A stretch of DNA of 64,000 nucleotides from Pseudovibrio ascidiaceicola (GTDB lineage: Bacteria; Pseudomonadota; Alphaproteobacteria; Rhizobiales; Stappiaceae): positions 62,001 to 126,000 of the forward strand of contig NZ_FOSK01000003.1 of NCBI RefSeq assembly GCF_900114245.1, read 5' to 3'. Made by a program: the position numbers and the translations under genes. Position 1 is the stretch's first letter. Each line of letters starts with the position of its first letter. Under the pieces are notes generated by a model. It saw only the letters and a list, made by a program, of their open reading frames with translations, made no database searches and was not told where the DNA came from. This document shows, piece after piece, positions 21,136-30,280 of this stretch.

Positions 21136-22230
21136 CTAGCGCAGCTTCAGTGTGGCAAGACCAACAAGGGCCAGCACAACAGCAATGATCCAGAAACGAA
21201 TAACCACCTGGCTCTCAGTCCAGCCCAAATGCTCAAAGTGGTGGTGAATTGGCGCCATACGGAACACACGTTTGCCAGTCAGCTTGAACGACGCCACCTG
21301 CACAATCACAGAAACCGCTTCCAGCACAAACAAACCGCCGATGATCGCAAGAACAATCTCGTGTTTGGTCGCAACAGCAATCGCGCCCAGCATACCACCC
21401 AGAGCCAGAGAACCTGTATCACCCATAAAGATCGCAGCTGGTGGAGCGTTGAACCATAAGAACCCGAGCCCAGCTCCAATCACTGCACCACACACAACAG
21501 CAAGCTCACCAGTGCCCGCGACATGGTGGATCTGCAAGTAACTGGAGAACACAGCGTTACCAGTCAAATATGCAACCAGACCAAAAGCCGCTGCAGCAAT
21601 CATCACCGGCACAATCGCAAGACCGTCCAGACCATCAGTCAGGTTCACCGCATTGCCCGCGCCAACAACAACAAAGGCAGCGAATGGGATGAAGAACAGA
21701 CCAAGGTTCAGCGTCAGCTCTTTAAAGAACGGAAAGCCGATACTGGTAGAAAATGGCTCGGCATCCAGAAGCGTCACCGCAAAAGCAGCAAGGCCTGCAA
21801 TCAGGAACTCAAGACCCAAACGCGCTTTACCGCCAAAGCCTTTGTGCGAAGACTTGGTGACTTTCAGATAGTCGTCATAAAAACCAATAAGGCCGAAACC
21901 AACAGTCACACCCAGAACGATCCAAGTGTAGGGGTTGCGAAGGTCAGCCCACAACAGCGTCGCCACAATCATCCCGGAAAGGATCATCAGGCCGCCCATG
22001 GTTGGCGTACCCTTTTTTGTCAGCAGATGGCTCGCAGGTCCGTCCTCACGAATAGGCTGCCCATGCCCCTGACGCGAACGCAACGCATCAATGATGCGTG
22101 GGCCAAACAGGAACACAAACAGCAAAGCAGTCATAATCGCGCCGCCGGTACGGAACGTAATGTATTTAAAAACATTCAGCGCAGACAGGGAAGGATAAAC
22201 CTCTGAAAGCTCCGCCAGCAAATATAGCAT
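21136..22230 (-). CDS. mraY: Phospho-N-acetylmuramoyl-pentapeptide transferase MraY
   Basis: 364 residues with ten transmembrane helices; makes lipid I at the inner membrane. Signature segments are [26 protein letters not shown] (Asp-Asp magnesium site), [36 protein letters not shown] and the C-terminal [14 protein letters not shown]. It sits 10 bp downstream of the murE-murF fusion, as expected after murF. Confidence 0.98.
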   Translation of the reverse strand: MLYLLAELSEVYPSLSALNVFKYITFRTGGAIMTALLFVFLFGPRIIDALRSRQGHGQPIREDGPASHLLTKKGTPTMGGLMILSGMIVATLLWADLRNPYTWIVLGVTVGFGLIGFYDDYLKVTKSSHKGFGGKARLGLEFLIAGLAAFAVTLLDAEPFSTSIGFPFFKELTLNLGLFFIPFAAFVVVGAGNAVNLTDGLDGLAIVPVMIAAAAFGLVAYLTGNAVFSSYLQIHHVAGTGELAVVCGAVIGAGLGFLWFNAPPAAIFMGDTGSLALGGMLGAIAVATKHEIVLAIIGGLFVLEAVSVIVQVASFKLTGKRVFRMAPIHHHFEHLGWTESQVVIRFWIIAVVLALVGLATLKLR

Positions 22231-22240
22231 TTAGTCAACC

Positions 22241-25200
22241 TCAGGACTTACCGGTTGCAGCCGGTTCAGGAAAACGTTTCTTCAAGGCATCCACAAGTGG
22301 ACCCATACGGGTTCCAAGGGAGCCCTTTACCATCACGATGTCGTTGGGACGCACTTCCGACAACAGGTCTTTTTCCAGTTTGTCGGAGATCTCTGAATAG
22401 GCGCCTCTGGTCTGTGCAGGCAACAGGTCCCAGAGCACCTTCATGTGAGTACCCACACAATAAACCACGTCGATCTTTGCGCGCTCCAGTTCACGCGCAA
22501 GGTCTGCGTGCAACTTGTCGGAATCTGCACCTAATTCGAGCATATCTCCCAATACGGCAATACGACGGCCATTCTTCGCAACTGGCAGTCCAGCCACCAG
22601 TTCGATGGCTGCGCGCATACTCGCCGGGTTGGCATTATAGCTCTCGTCAACAAGCAACGCCGTGCCACCATTCACATCAAGAACGGTCTGCGCACCACGC
22701 CCTTTCGGGGCAGACATTTCCGCCAGAGCCAGACCAGCAAACGCTAGGTTTGCCCCCAGCTCCATGACCCCAGTCAGCACGCCCAGTGAGTTGATCACAT
22801 GGTGTGCGCCCGGAGCGCCGATCTTGTAGGAAATTTCCTGTCCGAGAATATTAGCATTCAGACAAGAACAATCTGGGTTTGCAGCTACTTTCTTGGCGAT
22901 AGACTGAGCACCCGGCCGCATGCCAAAGCTAACAATGTTCCGTACCCCGGCCACAGCTGCCAGATAACGCAGCAAATCATACTGGCGGTTATCCCGGTTC
23001 AGGATCGCCACGCCGCCCTTCTCAATACCACTGAAAATCTCGGCCTTTGCACGCGCAATATCTTCAACTGAGTTAAAGGCTTCCAGATGCACGGGTTCCA
23101 CAGTGGTTACGATTGCCACATGCGGACGAACCATTTTCACCAGTGGAGTGATCTCACCCCGATGGTTCATGCCAATCTCAAAGATGCCAAACTCAGTATC
23201 AGCATGCATACGCGCCAATGTCAGCGGCACGCCCCAATGGTTATTGAAGCTCGCGACAGGCGCATGGGTTATACCGGACTTGGACAGGCAAAGACGCAAA
23301 GCTTCTTTCGTACCTGTCTTGCCGACAGAACCAGTGACCGCGATGATCCGTGCTTTGGAGCGAGCGCGGGCAGCCACACCAAGGCGCTCCAACGCTTGAA
23401 GCACATCATCAACAGCCACGTATCGGCCACCTTCCGGCAGCTCCGCAAGCTTGTCACGCGCAACAACAGCGACGGCGGCACCAGCCTCAACAGCTGTTCC
23501 GGCAAATGCATGACCGTCAAAGTTCTCGCCCTTGATCGCAAAGAAGGCATCTCCGGGTTGGATCACCCGACTATCGATAGAGATTCCGGTTACGTCATCG
23601 CTCAGATCACCGTAAACATCCCCATCTACTGCCTCCAGAAAATCGTTAAGCAGCCACAGCGGCCCACGGTCTATTTCAGGCAGTTCAATCATTTGCCGCT
23701 CATATTCCGACTTAATGTCCGGGTCCAATAGGTTGATATGGGGGACGATAGTCCACTCAGGCTTGTCTATCGCTGACTTGAGCTTTGGTTTTTCTTCGGT
23801 TTTGCTCTCAAAAGCAGCGGTCTCAGCCCTCTCAGCAGGCTCCTCAGAAGCTGGTAATCCACCTAATGCTTCTGTGCCGTCCTGCTCATCCGGTTGAGTG
23901 GACTGCGATACATCCTCAGTGACCTTGGGAGCAACCTCTTCGAGACCTTCATCCGCAAGAAATGCATCCGCATCCGCGTTTGTCTCTTCTTCCGGTGCAG
24001 GAGCACTCTCAGCGTCTGCTTCTGCTTCTGCTTCTGCGTCTGTCTCAACCTTCTCCTCGGCTTCGGCTTCGGCTTCGGCTTCGATAGCCGCTAAATCACC
24101 CAGCAGCTCGTCTTCAAGTGCATCCGGTGTGTCTTCCGCAACATTCGGAAAGCCATCCTTGCCAAAATCAGGATCATGGCTTTCAACATCAGCTAATTCT
24201 GCATCTGCCAGATCATCAGCACCCAGAACGTCTTCTTCCAGCGCCAGCCAGTCTTCTTCCTCTTGGTCCTGCGCATCATCAGGATTTTCCGGCAGAGCAG
24301 CTTCCAGCTCCTCAACACCAGCCTGAACCGCAGCCAATAGATCATCATCATCCAGCGCGTCTGCAGCAGCAAGCTCATCACCTTCATCTGCAAGAAGATC
24401 CATCTCATCCAGATCAAGCGAGATCTCAGGGAGATCATTCTCAACAGCAGGAGAGGCACCATTCTCAGCAGAAGCTTCAGCCAGCGCTTTCTGGATTTCT
24501 TCATGGTCAGAGAAAGGCAGGACTTCCGTTCCAACAATCTGCCCTATTTCATGCCCCTTACCGGCCACACAAAGCACATCACCTTCCTGCAGCATCTTCA
24601 CCGCTTGGCGGATGGCAAGTGCACGATCCCCAATCTCAAGAGCAGCAGGACAGGCAGCAACAATCTCCTCACGAATTTTGTCAGGATCTTCCGTGCGCGG
24701 ATTATCGTCAGTCACAATGGAAACATCCGCAAGACGAGCAGAAATCTCGCCCATCAACGGGCGTTTACCCGCATCACGATCACCGCCACATCCCAACACA
24801 CTGATCAGGCGACCAGCCGCAAAGGGGCGCAAAGCTGCAAGCACATTCTCCAGCGCTTCCGGCTTATGAGCATAATCAACAAACACCAGAGCGCCGTTTT
24901 CACGTGTGCCCACATGCTCAATTCGACCCGGCGCGCCGCGCAGAACAGTCAGCGCTTCAAGAACAGTTTGAAGCTCCACACCAGCAGAAATCGCGAGACC
25001 CGCAGCAATCAGCGCATTACTCACCTGAAAATCACCAGCCAGCGGCAATGCAACAGAGAACACACCCTCAGCCGTTTCCAGCTCAAGAACCTGACTAAAC
25101 CCTTCCGGCTGAACGCTAAGCACCTTCAGATCATCGCCGAAGACACCGGTCGTAAACGTCTTAAGGCCGCGCTCCTCCGCAATCGCCAGAACGCGGTCAG

Positions 25201-25948
25201 CAAATTGCGTTTCCGGATCAACGACAACCACACCATCATCCGGCAGCAAGTCGCGGAACAAACGCAATTTTGCCTGAAGGTAGTCTTCCACCGTTGGGTG
25301 GTAGTCCATGTGGTCTCGGCCAAGATTGGTAAAGCCAGCCGCAACAAGGCGCACGCCATCAAGACGATGCTGGTCCAACCCGTGGCTGGACGCCTCCAGC
25401 GCAGCATGGGTAATCCCATCCTCAGCCAGACGCTTAAGGTCTTCATGCAAAGACACAGGGTCAGGTGTGGTCAATCCACCATAGCTCTGCCCTGTCGATG
25501 TGACGGTTCCAATAGTTCCAAGACTGGCGGAAACAAGCCCGGCATATTCAAAGATCTGACGCACGAAAACGGCAACTGACGTCTTACCCGCAGTGCCAGT
25601 CACTGCAACCATCTTCTCCGGCTGTTTGCCAGAGAAAGCCGCAGCCATCAAAGCAAGTTCCCGGCGCGCATCTTGTGCAGCGATCAACGGAACCTGTTTG
25701 GCTTGCTTGCGAATTTCATCAGAAAGTCTGTCCGCATCAATCAAAATAGCAGCAGCACCCGCGTCCACGGCCTGTTCGATAAACTGCGCACCATCAACTT
25801 TCGCGCCCTTAAGGGCAGCAAAAACAAAACCGGGCTCCACTGCTCGACTATCAGCAGTAAGCCCTGAAATATTAAGAGTATCAACCCCGTCTGGCCCTTC
25901 GCCCTCGGCGGAGTTTATCTCTTGTTTTGTAAGGTCTTTAAGCAACAT
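22241..25948 (-). CDS. murE-murF: Bifunctional MurE-MurF fusion with a long acidic linker
   Basis: One uninterrupted 1235-codon frame. Residues 1-490 are a full MurE: ATP loop VTGTAGKTS (about 116-124), SSHGLDQHRLDGV, carbamylated-lysine region YLQAKLRLF, and DNPRTEDP (414-422), the meso-diaminopimelate selectivity motif. Residues about 491-760 are a low-complexity acidic linker very rich in Glu, Asp and Ala (EAEAEAEAEE near 623-632). Residues 761-1235 are a full MurF: TGSVGKTGTKE (872-), SFNNHWGVPLTLARM, ESYNANPASMRAAI, LGDMLELG. It would convert UDP-MurNAc-dipeptide to pentapeptide in two steps on one chain. No separate murF exists nearby. MurE-MurF fusions are known in Bordetella; the length and acidity of this linker are what stand out. 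Confidence 0.95.
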   Translation of the reverse strand: MLLKDLTKQEINSAEGEGPDGVDTLNISGLTADSRAVEPGFVFAALKGAKVDGAQFIEQAVDAGAAAILIDADRLSDEIRKQAKQVPLIAAQDARRELALMAAAFSGKQPEKMVAVTGTAGKTSVAVFVRQIFEYAGLVSASLGTIGTVTSTGQSYGGLTTPDPVSLHEDLKRLAEDGITHAALEASSHGLDQHRLDGVRLVAAGFTNLGRDHMDYHPTVEDYLQAKLRLFRDLLPDDGVVVVDPETQFADRVLAIAEERGLKTFTTGVFGDDLKVLSVQPEGFSQVLELETAEGVFSVALPLAGDFQVSNALIAAGLAISAGVELQTVLEALTVLRGAPGRIEHVGTRENGALVFVDYAHKPEALENVLAALRPFAAGRLISVLGCGGDRDAGKRPLMGEISARLADVSIVTDDNPRTEDPDKIREEIVAACPAALEIGDRALAIRQAVKMLQEGDVLCVAGKGHEIGQIVGTEVLPFSDHEEIQKALAEASAENGASPAVENDLPEISLDLDEMDLLADEGDELAAADALDDDDLLAAVQAGVEELEAALPENPDDAQDQEEEDWLALEEDVLGADDLADAELADVESHDPDFGKDGFPNVAEDTPDALEDELLGDLAAIEAEAEAEAEEKVETDAEAEAEADAESAPAPEEETNADADAFLADEGLEEVAPKVTEDVSQSTQPDEQDGTEALGGLPASEEPAERAETAAFESKTEEKPKLKSAIDKPEWTIVPHINLLDPDIKSEYERQMIELPEIDRGPLWLLNDFLEAVDGDVYGDLSDDVTGISIDSRVIQPGDAFFAIKGENFDGHAFAGTAVEAGAAVAVVARDKLAELPEGGRYVAVDDVLQALERLGVAARARSKARIIAVTGSVGKTGTKEALRLCLSKSGITHAPVASFNNHWGVPLTLARMHADTEFGIFEIGMNHRGEITPLVKMVRPHVAIVTTVEPVHLEAFNSVEDIARAKAEIFSGIEKGGVAILNRDNRQYDLLRYLAAVAGVRNIVSFGMRPGAQSIAKKVAANPDCSCLNANILGQEISYKIGAPGAHHVINSLGVLTGVMELGANLAFAGLALAEMSAPKGRGAQTVLDVNGGTALLVDESYNANPASMRAAIELVAGLPVAKNGRRIAVLGDMLELGADSDKLHADLARELERAKIDVVYCVGTHMKVLWDLLPAQTRGAYSEISDKLEKDLLSEVRPNDIVMVKGSLGTRMGPLVDALKKRFPEPAATGKS
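24014..24083. repeat. Hexanucleotide repeats inside the murE-murF linker
   Basis: Two tandem hexamer tracts: about four copies of TCTGCT (24014-24037) and more than four of CGGCTT (24058-24083), read on the plus strand. On the coding strand they give alternating Glu-Ala. Six-base units keep frame when copies are gained or lost, so linker length could vary between strains. Confidence 0.7.
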
Positions 25949-26060
25949 AGCGTCGATATGTCCGGCCTATGAGACATGAATGTGGCAAACCAGATTTGGA
26001 GAACAATTGTCTTCATATTTCCCCAAAATCTCCGTGTATTGCCTCATTCAATTCTCCTGT

Positions 26061-27785
26061 TTAGTTCCGGTTCTGATAGGAAACCGGAATTGTTTCTGCG
26101 TCATCTGCGAAATCAGGCACCACGCCGAGCATTGGTGCAATTCTGCGGATAACAGATGCAGTGGTTGGCACTGCATTCCACCCTGCGGTGGAATAACGTT
26201 GCCCCTCCACTTTTTGCGGCTCATCCAAAACAATCAAAACGAGATACTCAGGATTGGACATCGGGAACGCCGACATGAAGGAATTCAGATAAACCCCTTC
26301 AGCATAACGGCCATTCACAACCTTCTGCGCTGTTCCAGTCTTACCGCCAACATCATAACCCGGCACAGCAGCACGCCGCCCGGATCCACGCAGGACATTT
26401 TCACGGTTGAGATACCGAAGGATCTCACTGGTTTCTGGTTTCAGAACCTGCTTAGCAAGCTTGTCAGCTTCTTCCTCACTGCGAGGCAGGAACGTTGGTT
26501 CAAGATATTTACCGCCATTGACCAGCGTTGCACCCGCAACAGCCATCTGCAGCGGCGTTACCCCCAAACCATGACCAAAAGAGATCGTCATTGCGGCAAG
26601 GTCATTCCACTTCGGTGGAAGCAGAGGCCGCGCAACGCCAGGAATCTCCGTGTTCATTTTTTGAGTCAGACCCACTTTTTTCAGGAATGCCTTCTGCTCC
26701 TCAATGCCCGCTTTCTGCATGACCTTGATGGTGCCGATATTGGAGGAGTAAATGAAAACTTCAGGCACAGACAAAACACGACGCTTGCCGTGGAAGTCAT
26801 CAATCTTCTGACCTGCAACACGGATAGGCTTGGTGGCATCAAAGCCATCCTCCAGCTTCACCTTGCCACTGTCCAGCGCCATCGCGATAGTAATGCCCTT
26901 GAAGATGGAACCCATCTCAAACACACCGCCGGTCACCCGGTTCATACGTGCTTTTTCAAGTGCTTGCTGACGGTTATTCGGGTCAAAGTCCGGCAGCGAC
27001 GTCATGGCGATCACTTCACCAGTGTCAGCCTTCAGCACCACACCCATGGCCGCCTTAGCCTTGTAGTATTCCATGGAACGACGCAGCTCATCGCGCACCG
27101 CATGCTGAACACGCAGATCAACCGAAAGCTTGACCGGCTCCATGGTCCGATCCTGCGTAAAGCCAAGATCCTGCAGATCCTTCAGCCACGCCTGATCGAC
27201 GTACTTCTCCATGCCGGAAAGGCCCTGGTTGTCGACATTCACAGTCCCCAGAATGTGACTGACCGTCTGACCTCCTGGATAAAACCGCTTATTGCTCTCA
27301 CGGAAGCCAACCCCCGGCAGACCCAGCGCATGTATAGCCTGACGTTGTTCAACCGAGATCTCACGCTTGAGCCAAGTAAACAGCGCATTGCTCTCAAGAC
27401 GCTTCTTGATGACAGGCGTATCCAGCTCCGGCAAAATAGAGATCAGTCCATCAAAGACTTCATCCGTATCAGGGATCTTGCGCGGCTCAGCATAAAGCGC
27501 AGCACTCTTGATATCGGTCGCAAGGATTTCACCATTGCGGTCAACAATATCAGGGCGCGCCTGAGCAACGGAACTCTGTGCAGCAAGGAACCGCTCAGCA
27601 GGATCCCCATCCTGCAAACCAAGCAGGATCAGACGACCAGCAATAGCCCCGTACACAAACACAAAAATCGTCATCGCAAAGAAAATGCGCGAGCGTCCCG
27701 GACCACGAAGCCGGATCGCACTTGTGCCATGCTTTTGGTTCACATTAGACCGCCGCAAAAAGGAGCTGTCAGCTTTCCTGGCCAC
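26061..27785 (-). CDS. ftsI: Septal transpeptidase FtsI (PBP3)
   Basis: 574 residues, class B penicillin-binding protein. A basic cytoplasmic start is followed by one transmembrane helix (about 33-55, IFFAMTIFVFVYGAIAGRLIL), the dimerisation/pedestal domain and the transpeptidase domain. Active-site motifs are SIFK (in MGSIFKGITIAMALD), SSN and KTGT (in VGGKTGTAQKV). It cross-links septal peptidoglycan together with FtsW. It is preceded by ftsL and followed by the murE-murF fusion after a 112-bp gap. Confidence 0.97.
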   Translation of the reverse strand: MARKADSSFLRRSNVNQKHGTSAIRLRGPGRSRIFFAMTIFVFVYGAIAGRLILLGLQDGDPAERFLAAQSSVAQARPDIVDRNGEILATDIKSAALYAEPRKIPDTDEVFDGLISILPELDTPVIKKRLESNALFTWLKREISVEQRQAIHALGLPGVGFRESNKRFYPGGQTVSHILGTVNVDNQGLSGMEKYVDQAWLKDLQDLGFTQDRTMEPVKLSVDLRVQHAVRDELRRSMEYYKAKAAMGVVLKADTGEVIAMTSLPDFDPNNRQQALEKARMNRVTGGVFEMGSIFKGITIAMALDSGKVKLEDGFDATKPIRVAGQKIDDFHGKRRVLSVPEVFIYSSNIGTIKVMQKAGIEEQKAFLKKVGLTQKMNTEIPGVARPLLPPKWNDLAAMTISFGHGLGVTPLQMAVAGATLVNGGKYLEPTFLPRSEEEADKLAKQVLKPETSEILRYLNRENVLRGSGRRAAVPGYDVGGKTGTAQKVVNGRYAEGVYLNSFMSAFPMSNPEYLVLIVLDEPQKVEGQRYSTAGWNAVPTTASVIRRIAPMLGVVPDFADDAETIPVSYQNRN

Positions 27786-27796
27786 GAGCCCCTCCC

Positions 27797-28150
27797 TTAC
27801 TGCACAGATGTAACGCGACTGGCGTAACCGCTCATCGCATCAGCAGAGACTGGCTCCATCAGAACAGGCCTAACCGGCAACGCCTTCAGTGTCGTGATCT
27901 GTTCCGCACGCAGTGGCTCAAGCTTCAAAATATCATTGTAACGATCAACGATACCCTGCAAACGCCCGGGCTGATTAAGCACACTCCACTGGGCTTTGTA
28001 GTAACGGATATCGTCTTTTTCCTTGGCAATCTCAGCAGAAAGCTGACGCACCTGATCGGCAAGGTTTTCGTTAGACATCTTGATGTCGTAAACGAGCGCA
28101 GCACCAATAACCACCGCAACAACAAAGAACAGATTTACGAAGCGCAGCAT
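27797..28150 (-). CDS. ftsL: Cell division protein FtsL
   Basis: 117 residues, small bitopic protein. The N-terminal transmembrane helix is FVNLFFVVAVVIGAALVYDI; then a coiled coil (NENLADQVRQLSAEIAKEKDDI) and the short conserved tail YKAQWSVLNQPGRLQGIVDRY typical of alphaproteobacterial FtsL (DUF-type annotation in some genomes). It lies between rsmH and ftsI, with gaps of only 3 and 11 bp. It would bridge FtsQ/FtsB and activate FtsWI. Confidence 0.9.
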   Translation of the reverse strand: MLRFVNLFFVVAVVIGAALVYDIKMSNENLADQVRQLSAEIAKEKDDIRYYKAQWSVLNQPGRLQGIVDRYNDILKLEPLRAEQITTLKALPVRPVLMEPVSADAMSGYASRVTSVQ

Positions 28151-28153
28151 AGC

Positions 28154-29194
28154 TTAGCCTCCTAGACCGTGGAATGAAGCAAGGCGTGGAACGCCTGCCG
28201 CATGAATATCTAATTCCCGCGAAGGCGTATCCAGACGCCGACCAGCTCTCAAACGAGCAGAACGCGCACGAGGATTATCAGTAATCTCCTCAACGCTGGC
28301 ATCCTGATTGCCCTTCACGATAAACTCGAAAGTCGGAGGAGGAATATCCATCTCTGGCATATGGCGTGATCCACCACCACGGGTCTTGCAACGATCCGCA
28401 AGGAACCGCTTCACGATGCGGTCTTCCAAACTATGGAACGTCACAACAACCAAACGCCCACCCGGACGCAAAATCCGCTCAGCCGCAGCAAGAGCACCAG
28501 CTGCCTGATGCAACTCACCATTCACATAGATACGCAGTGCCTGAAAGGTCCGCGTTGCTGGATGAATGCTTGCCTTTTTCGGATTACGCTTCACCACCTT
28601 TTCAATAACGCGAGCAAGCTCAAGCGTTGTCTCGAAAGGCTTCTCTTCACGCGCCTGACAAATGGCATGGGAAACACTGGAAGCACGCTTCTCTTCACCA
28701 AGCATTCCGATGATACGTGTCAGGTCCTTGCGCTCCATGGTATTCACCACGTCCGCCGCACTTGGACCATCCTGTTCCATGCGCATATCCAGCGGCCCAT
28801 CAAACCGGAACGAAAAACCACGCTCCGCCTGATCCAACTGCATGGAAGACACGCCAAGATCCATCACCACGCCATCGACAGCATCATAGCCAAGCGCACG
28901 TGCATGATCCTCAAGATCAACAAACTGACCATGAACCAGCTGCAAGCGCCCATCAGACCCTTGTTCCAGAACGCGACCGTCACGGATCGCATCCGGATCC
29001 CGGTCAACGCCAATCACACTGGCTCCAGCCTCAAGAAAAGCCCTGGAGTAACCACCAGCACCGAACGTGCCGTCAATAATCACATCACCCGGCGCGGGGG
29101 CCATTGCCTCCCGCACCCGTTCCAGAAGGACTGGAATGTGACGCGCTGGTCCGCCAGCGATACCGGATTTGTCTCCGTCGCCGCCCGTCATCAT
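28154..29194 (-). CDS. rsmH: 16S rRNA (cytosine-1402-N4)-methyltransferase RsmH (MraW)
   Basis: 346 residues from the ATG at 29194, whose ATGA overlaps the mraZ stop; the longer frame to 29299 runs antiparallel to no signal and is rejected. SAM-dependent enzyme modifying C1402 of 16S rRNA. Motifs: HIPVLLERVREAM, the SAM loop DGTFGAGGYSRAFLEAGA, DLGVSSMQLDQAERGFSFR, HPATRTFQALRIYVNGEL, and VVTFHSLEDRIVKRF. Second gene of the dcw cluster. Confidence 0.97.
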   Translation of the reverse strand: MMTGGDGDKSGIAGGPARHIPVLLERVREAMAPAPGDVIIDGTFGAGGYSRAFLEAGASVIGVDRDPDAIRDGRVLEQGSDGRLQLVHGQFVDLEDHARALGYDAVDGVVMDLGVSSMQLDQAERGFSFRFDGPLDMRMEQDGPSAADVVNTMERKDLTRIIGMLGEEKRASSVSHAICQAREEKPFETTLELARVIEKVVKRNPKKASIHPATRTFQALRIYVNGELHQAAGALAAAERILRPGGRLVVVTFHSLEDRIVKRFLADRCKTRGGGSRHMPEMDIPPPTFEFIVKGNQDASVEEITDNPRARSARLRAGRRLDTPSRELDIHAAGVPRLASFHGLGG

Positions 29195-29661
29195 AGTGCC
29201 CCTCCGGCTGCTGTCCCCGGCGCACCGCCGGAGGACAATACTGCAAGCGCCCGCTTCATGGCCTCGTCGCGGTGCTTGGCGAACCTCACAGGTTCCCAAA
29301 TCTGAAACTTAAACCCCTGCCCAACAAAGGTGACTTCGCCATCAATGCCGGTGTGGTTGCGGATCATCTCAGAAAGAACAATCCGGCCATCCCGATCAAT
29401 CTTCAGGGTTTCACTGGCACCATAAAGCGCCGTGGACAGAGCGTCGTACTCCATTGAGAGCGTCGAAAACGCATCAAGTCGTTTTTGGATTTCAGCTGTA
29501 AGTCCGTTACCACCTGCATCAACCGCCTCCTGAAAAGGAGATGGGAAGCAGTAGAGTCCCTCAAAGCCGTCTTTCGCTAACGCCGCACGGAAGGGCGCAG
29601 GGATCGATACACGACCCTTTGCATCCACCCGATTGGTGAAGTGCGAAACAAAACCAGCCAT
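29191..29661 (-). CDS. mraZ: Transcriptional regulator / nucleoid-associated protein MraZ
   Basis: 156 residues with two SpoVT/AbrB-like swapped-hairpin repeats: DAKGRVSIPAPFR near the N-terminus and DRDGRIVLSEMIR near residue 90, each carrying the DNA-contacting Asp-x-x-Gly-Arg motif. In E. coli MraZ represses its own promoter and the dcw cluster by binding tandem TGGG boxes. Four such boxes with decamer spacing lie about 130 bp upstream here. First gene of the cluster; the stop overlaps rsmH. Confidence 0.96.
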   Translation of the reverse strand: MAGFVSHFTNRVDAKGRVSIPAPFRAALAKDGFEGLYCFPSPFQEAVDAGGNGLTAEIQKRLDAFSTLSMEYDALSTALYGASETLKIDRDGRIVLSEMIRNHTGIDGEVTFVGQGFKFQIWEPVRFAKHRDEAMKRALAVLSSGGAPGTAAGGAL

Positions 29662-30226
29662 TGGTCCTCTCTTTAATGAGCCAGATCTTCTTGATCTGTC
29701 ATCGGCACATCAAACAACTCTCCACTCCTTGGAGAGCCAGCGCTCAAATCAGGCAAAAACAACAAGATTACTGAAGTACAAACCGGAATATCCCGGGAGC
29801 CTATGGGATACCATGGGATGCCATGGGACGTCAATGAACCCACCAGCCCAAACCGAAAAGAATGCCCCTTAACATCTGGTAGTTATCACCAATTATGGTA
29901 AACGAAGTATTGATAGGAGTTTACGCAGGGATTTCTGCGAGTTACACGCATCCAAATTGCGATTACAACCAGAAGTACTCACAGTTTTTACAAAGGGCGA
30001 AGAAAGAATTTCGCCGATTAGCTCTAGTGATTTTAACCTATCAGCCTTGGCAAAACTCCGTTTTTCCCATGTCGGGCCATGAAATTCCATGCCCATTCAG
30101 AGCACAGTGGGGCAATTTCCCATACCTACCCACGATTGTTCTGAGTCGATAATTTCTGCCGGAAAGACACGTCACGCACCACGATCACAATTGGTTTTGT
30201 TGGTTATTTTGATCGCTCAAACAAAG
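29662..30226. other. Gene-free control region upstream of the dcw cluster
   Basis: 565 bp between mraZ and the terminator of the next gene. It carries the MraZ-type box array (29794-29828). Two small antiparallel frames of 67 and 85 codons (29893-30152) look non-coding: odd composition, no ribosome site and no family resemblance. I could not place an unambiguous -35/-10 pair for mraZ. Confidence 0.5.
29794..29828. promoter_or_regulatory. MraZ-type box array (four repeats, 10-bp period)
   Basis: CGGGA at 29794, then TGGGA at 29804, 29814 and 29824, each exactly 10 bp apart. This matches the reported E. coli MraZ site of TGGGN repeats separated by 5 bp. Here the TGGGA orientation is on the plus strand, while mraZ is on the minus strand. 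Likely the autoregulatory operator of the cluster. Confidence 0.6.
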
Positions 30227-30250
30227 GAGGCCGGCAGCTCTGCCGACCTC
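30227..30250 (-). terminator. Stem-loop after the TIM-barrel isomerase gene
   Basis: GAGGCCGGCAG (30227-30237) pairs with CTGCCGACCTC (30240-30250) with one mismatch. On the minus strand it is followed by a T-rich CCTTTGTTT. It lies 31 bp past the stop at 30281. Confidence 0.55.
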
Positions 30251-30280
30251 AAACCTCATCAGAAGACGCAAACTAAGCCG

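Noticed and set aside
24479-25948. Splitting the murE-murF frame into two genes
   Set aside because: The frame is continuous with no stop, and no ribosome site plus start was seen before the MurF part.
29893-30152. Two antiparallel small frames upstream of mraZ
   Set aside because: No ribosome site, odd composition and no recognisable domain; the region looks regulatory.
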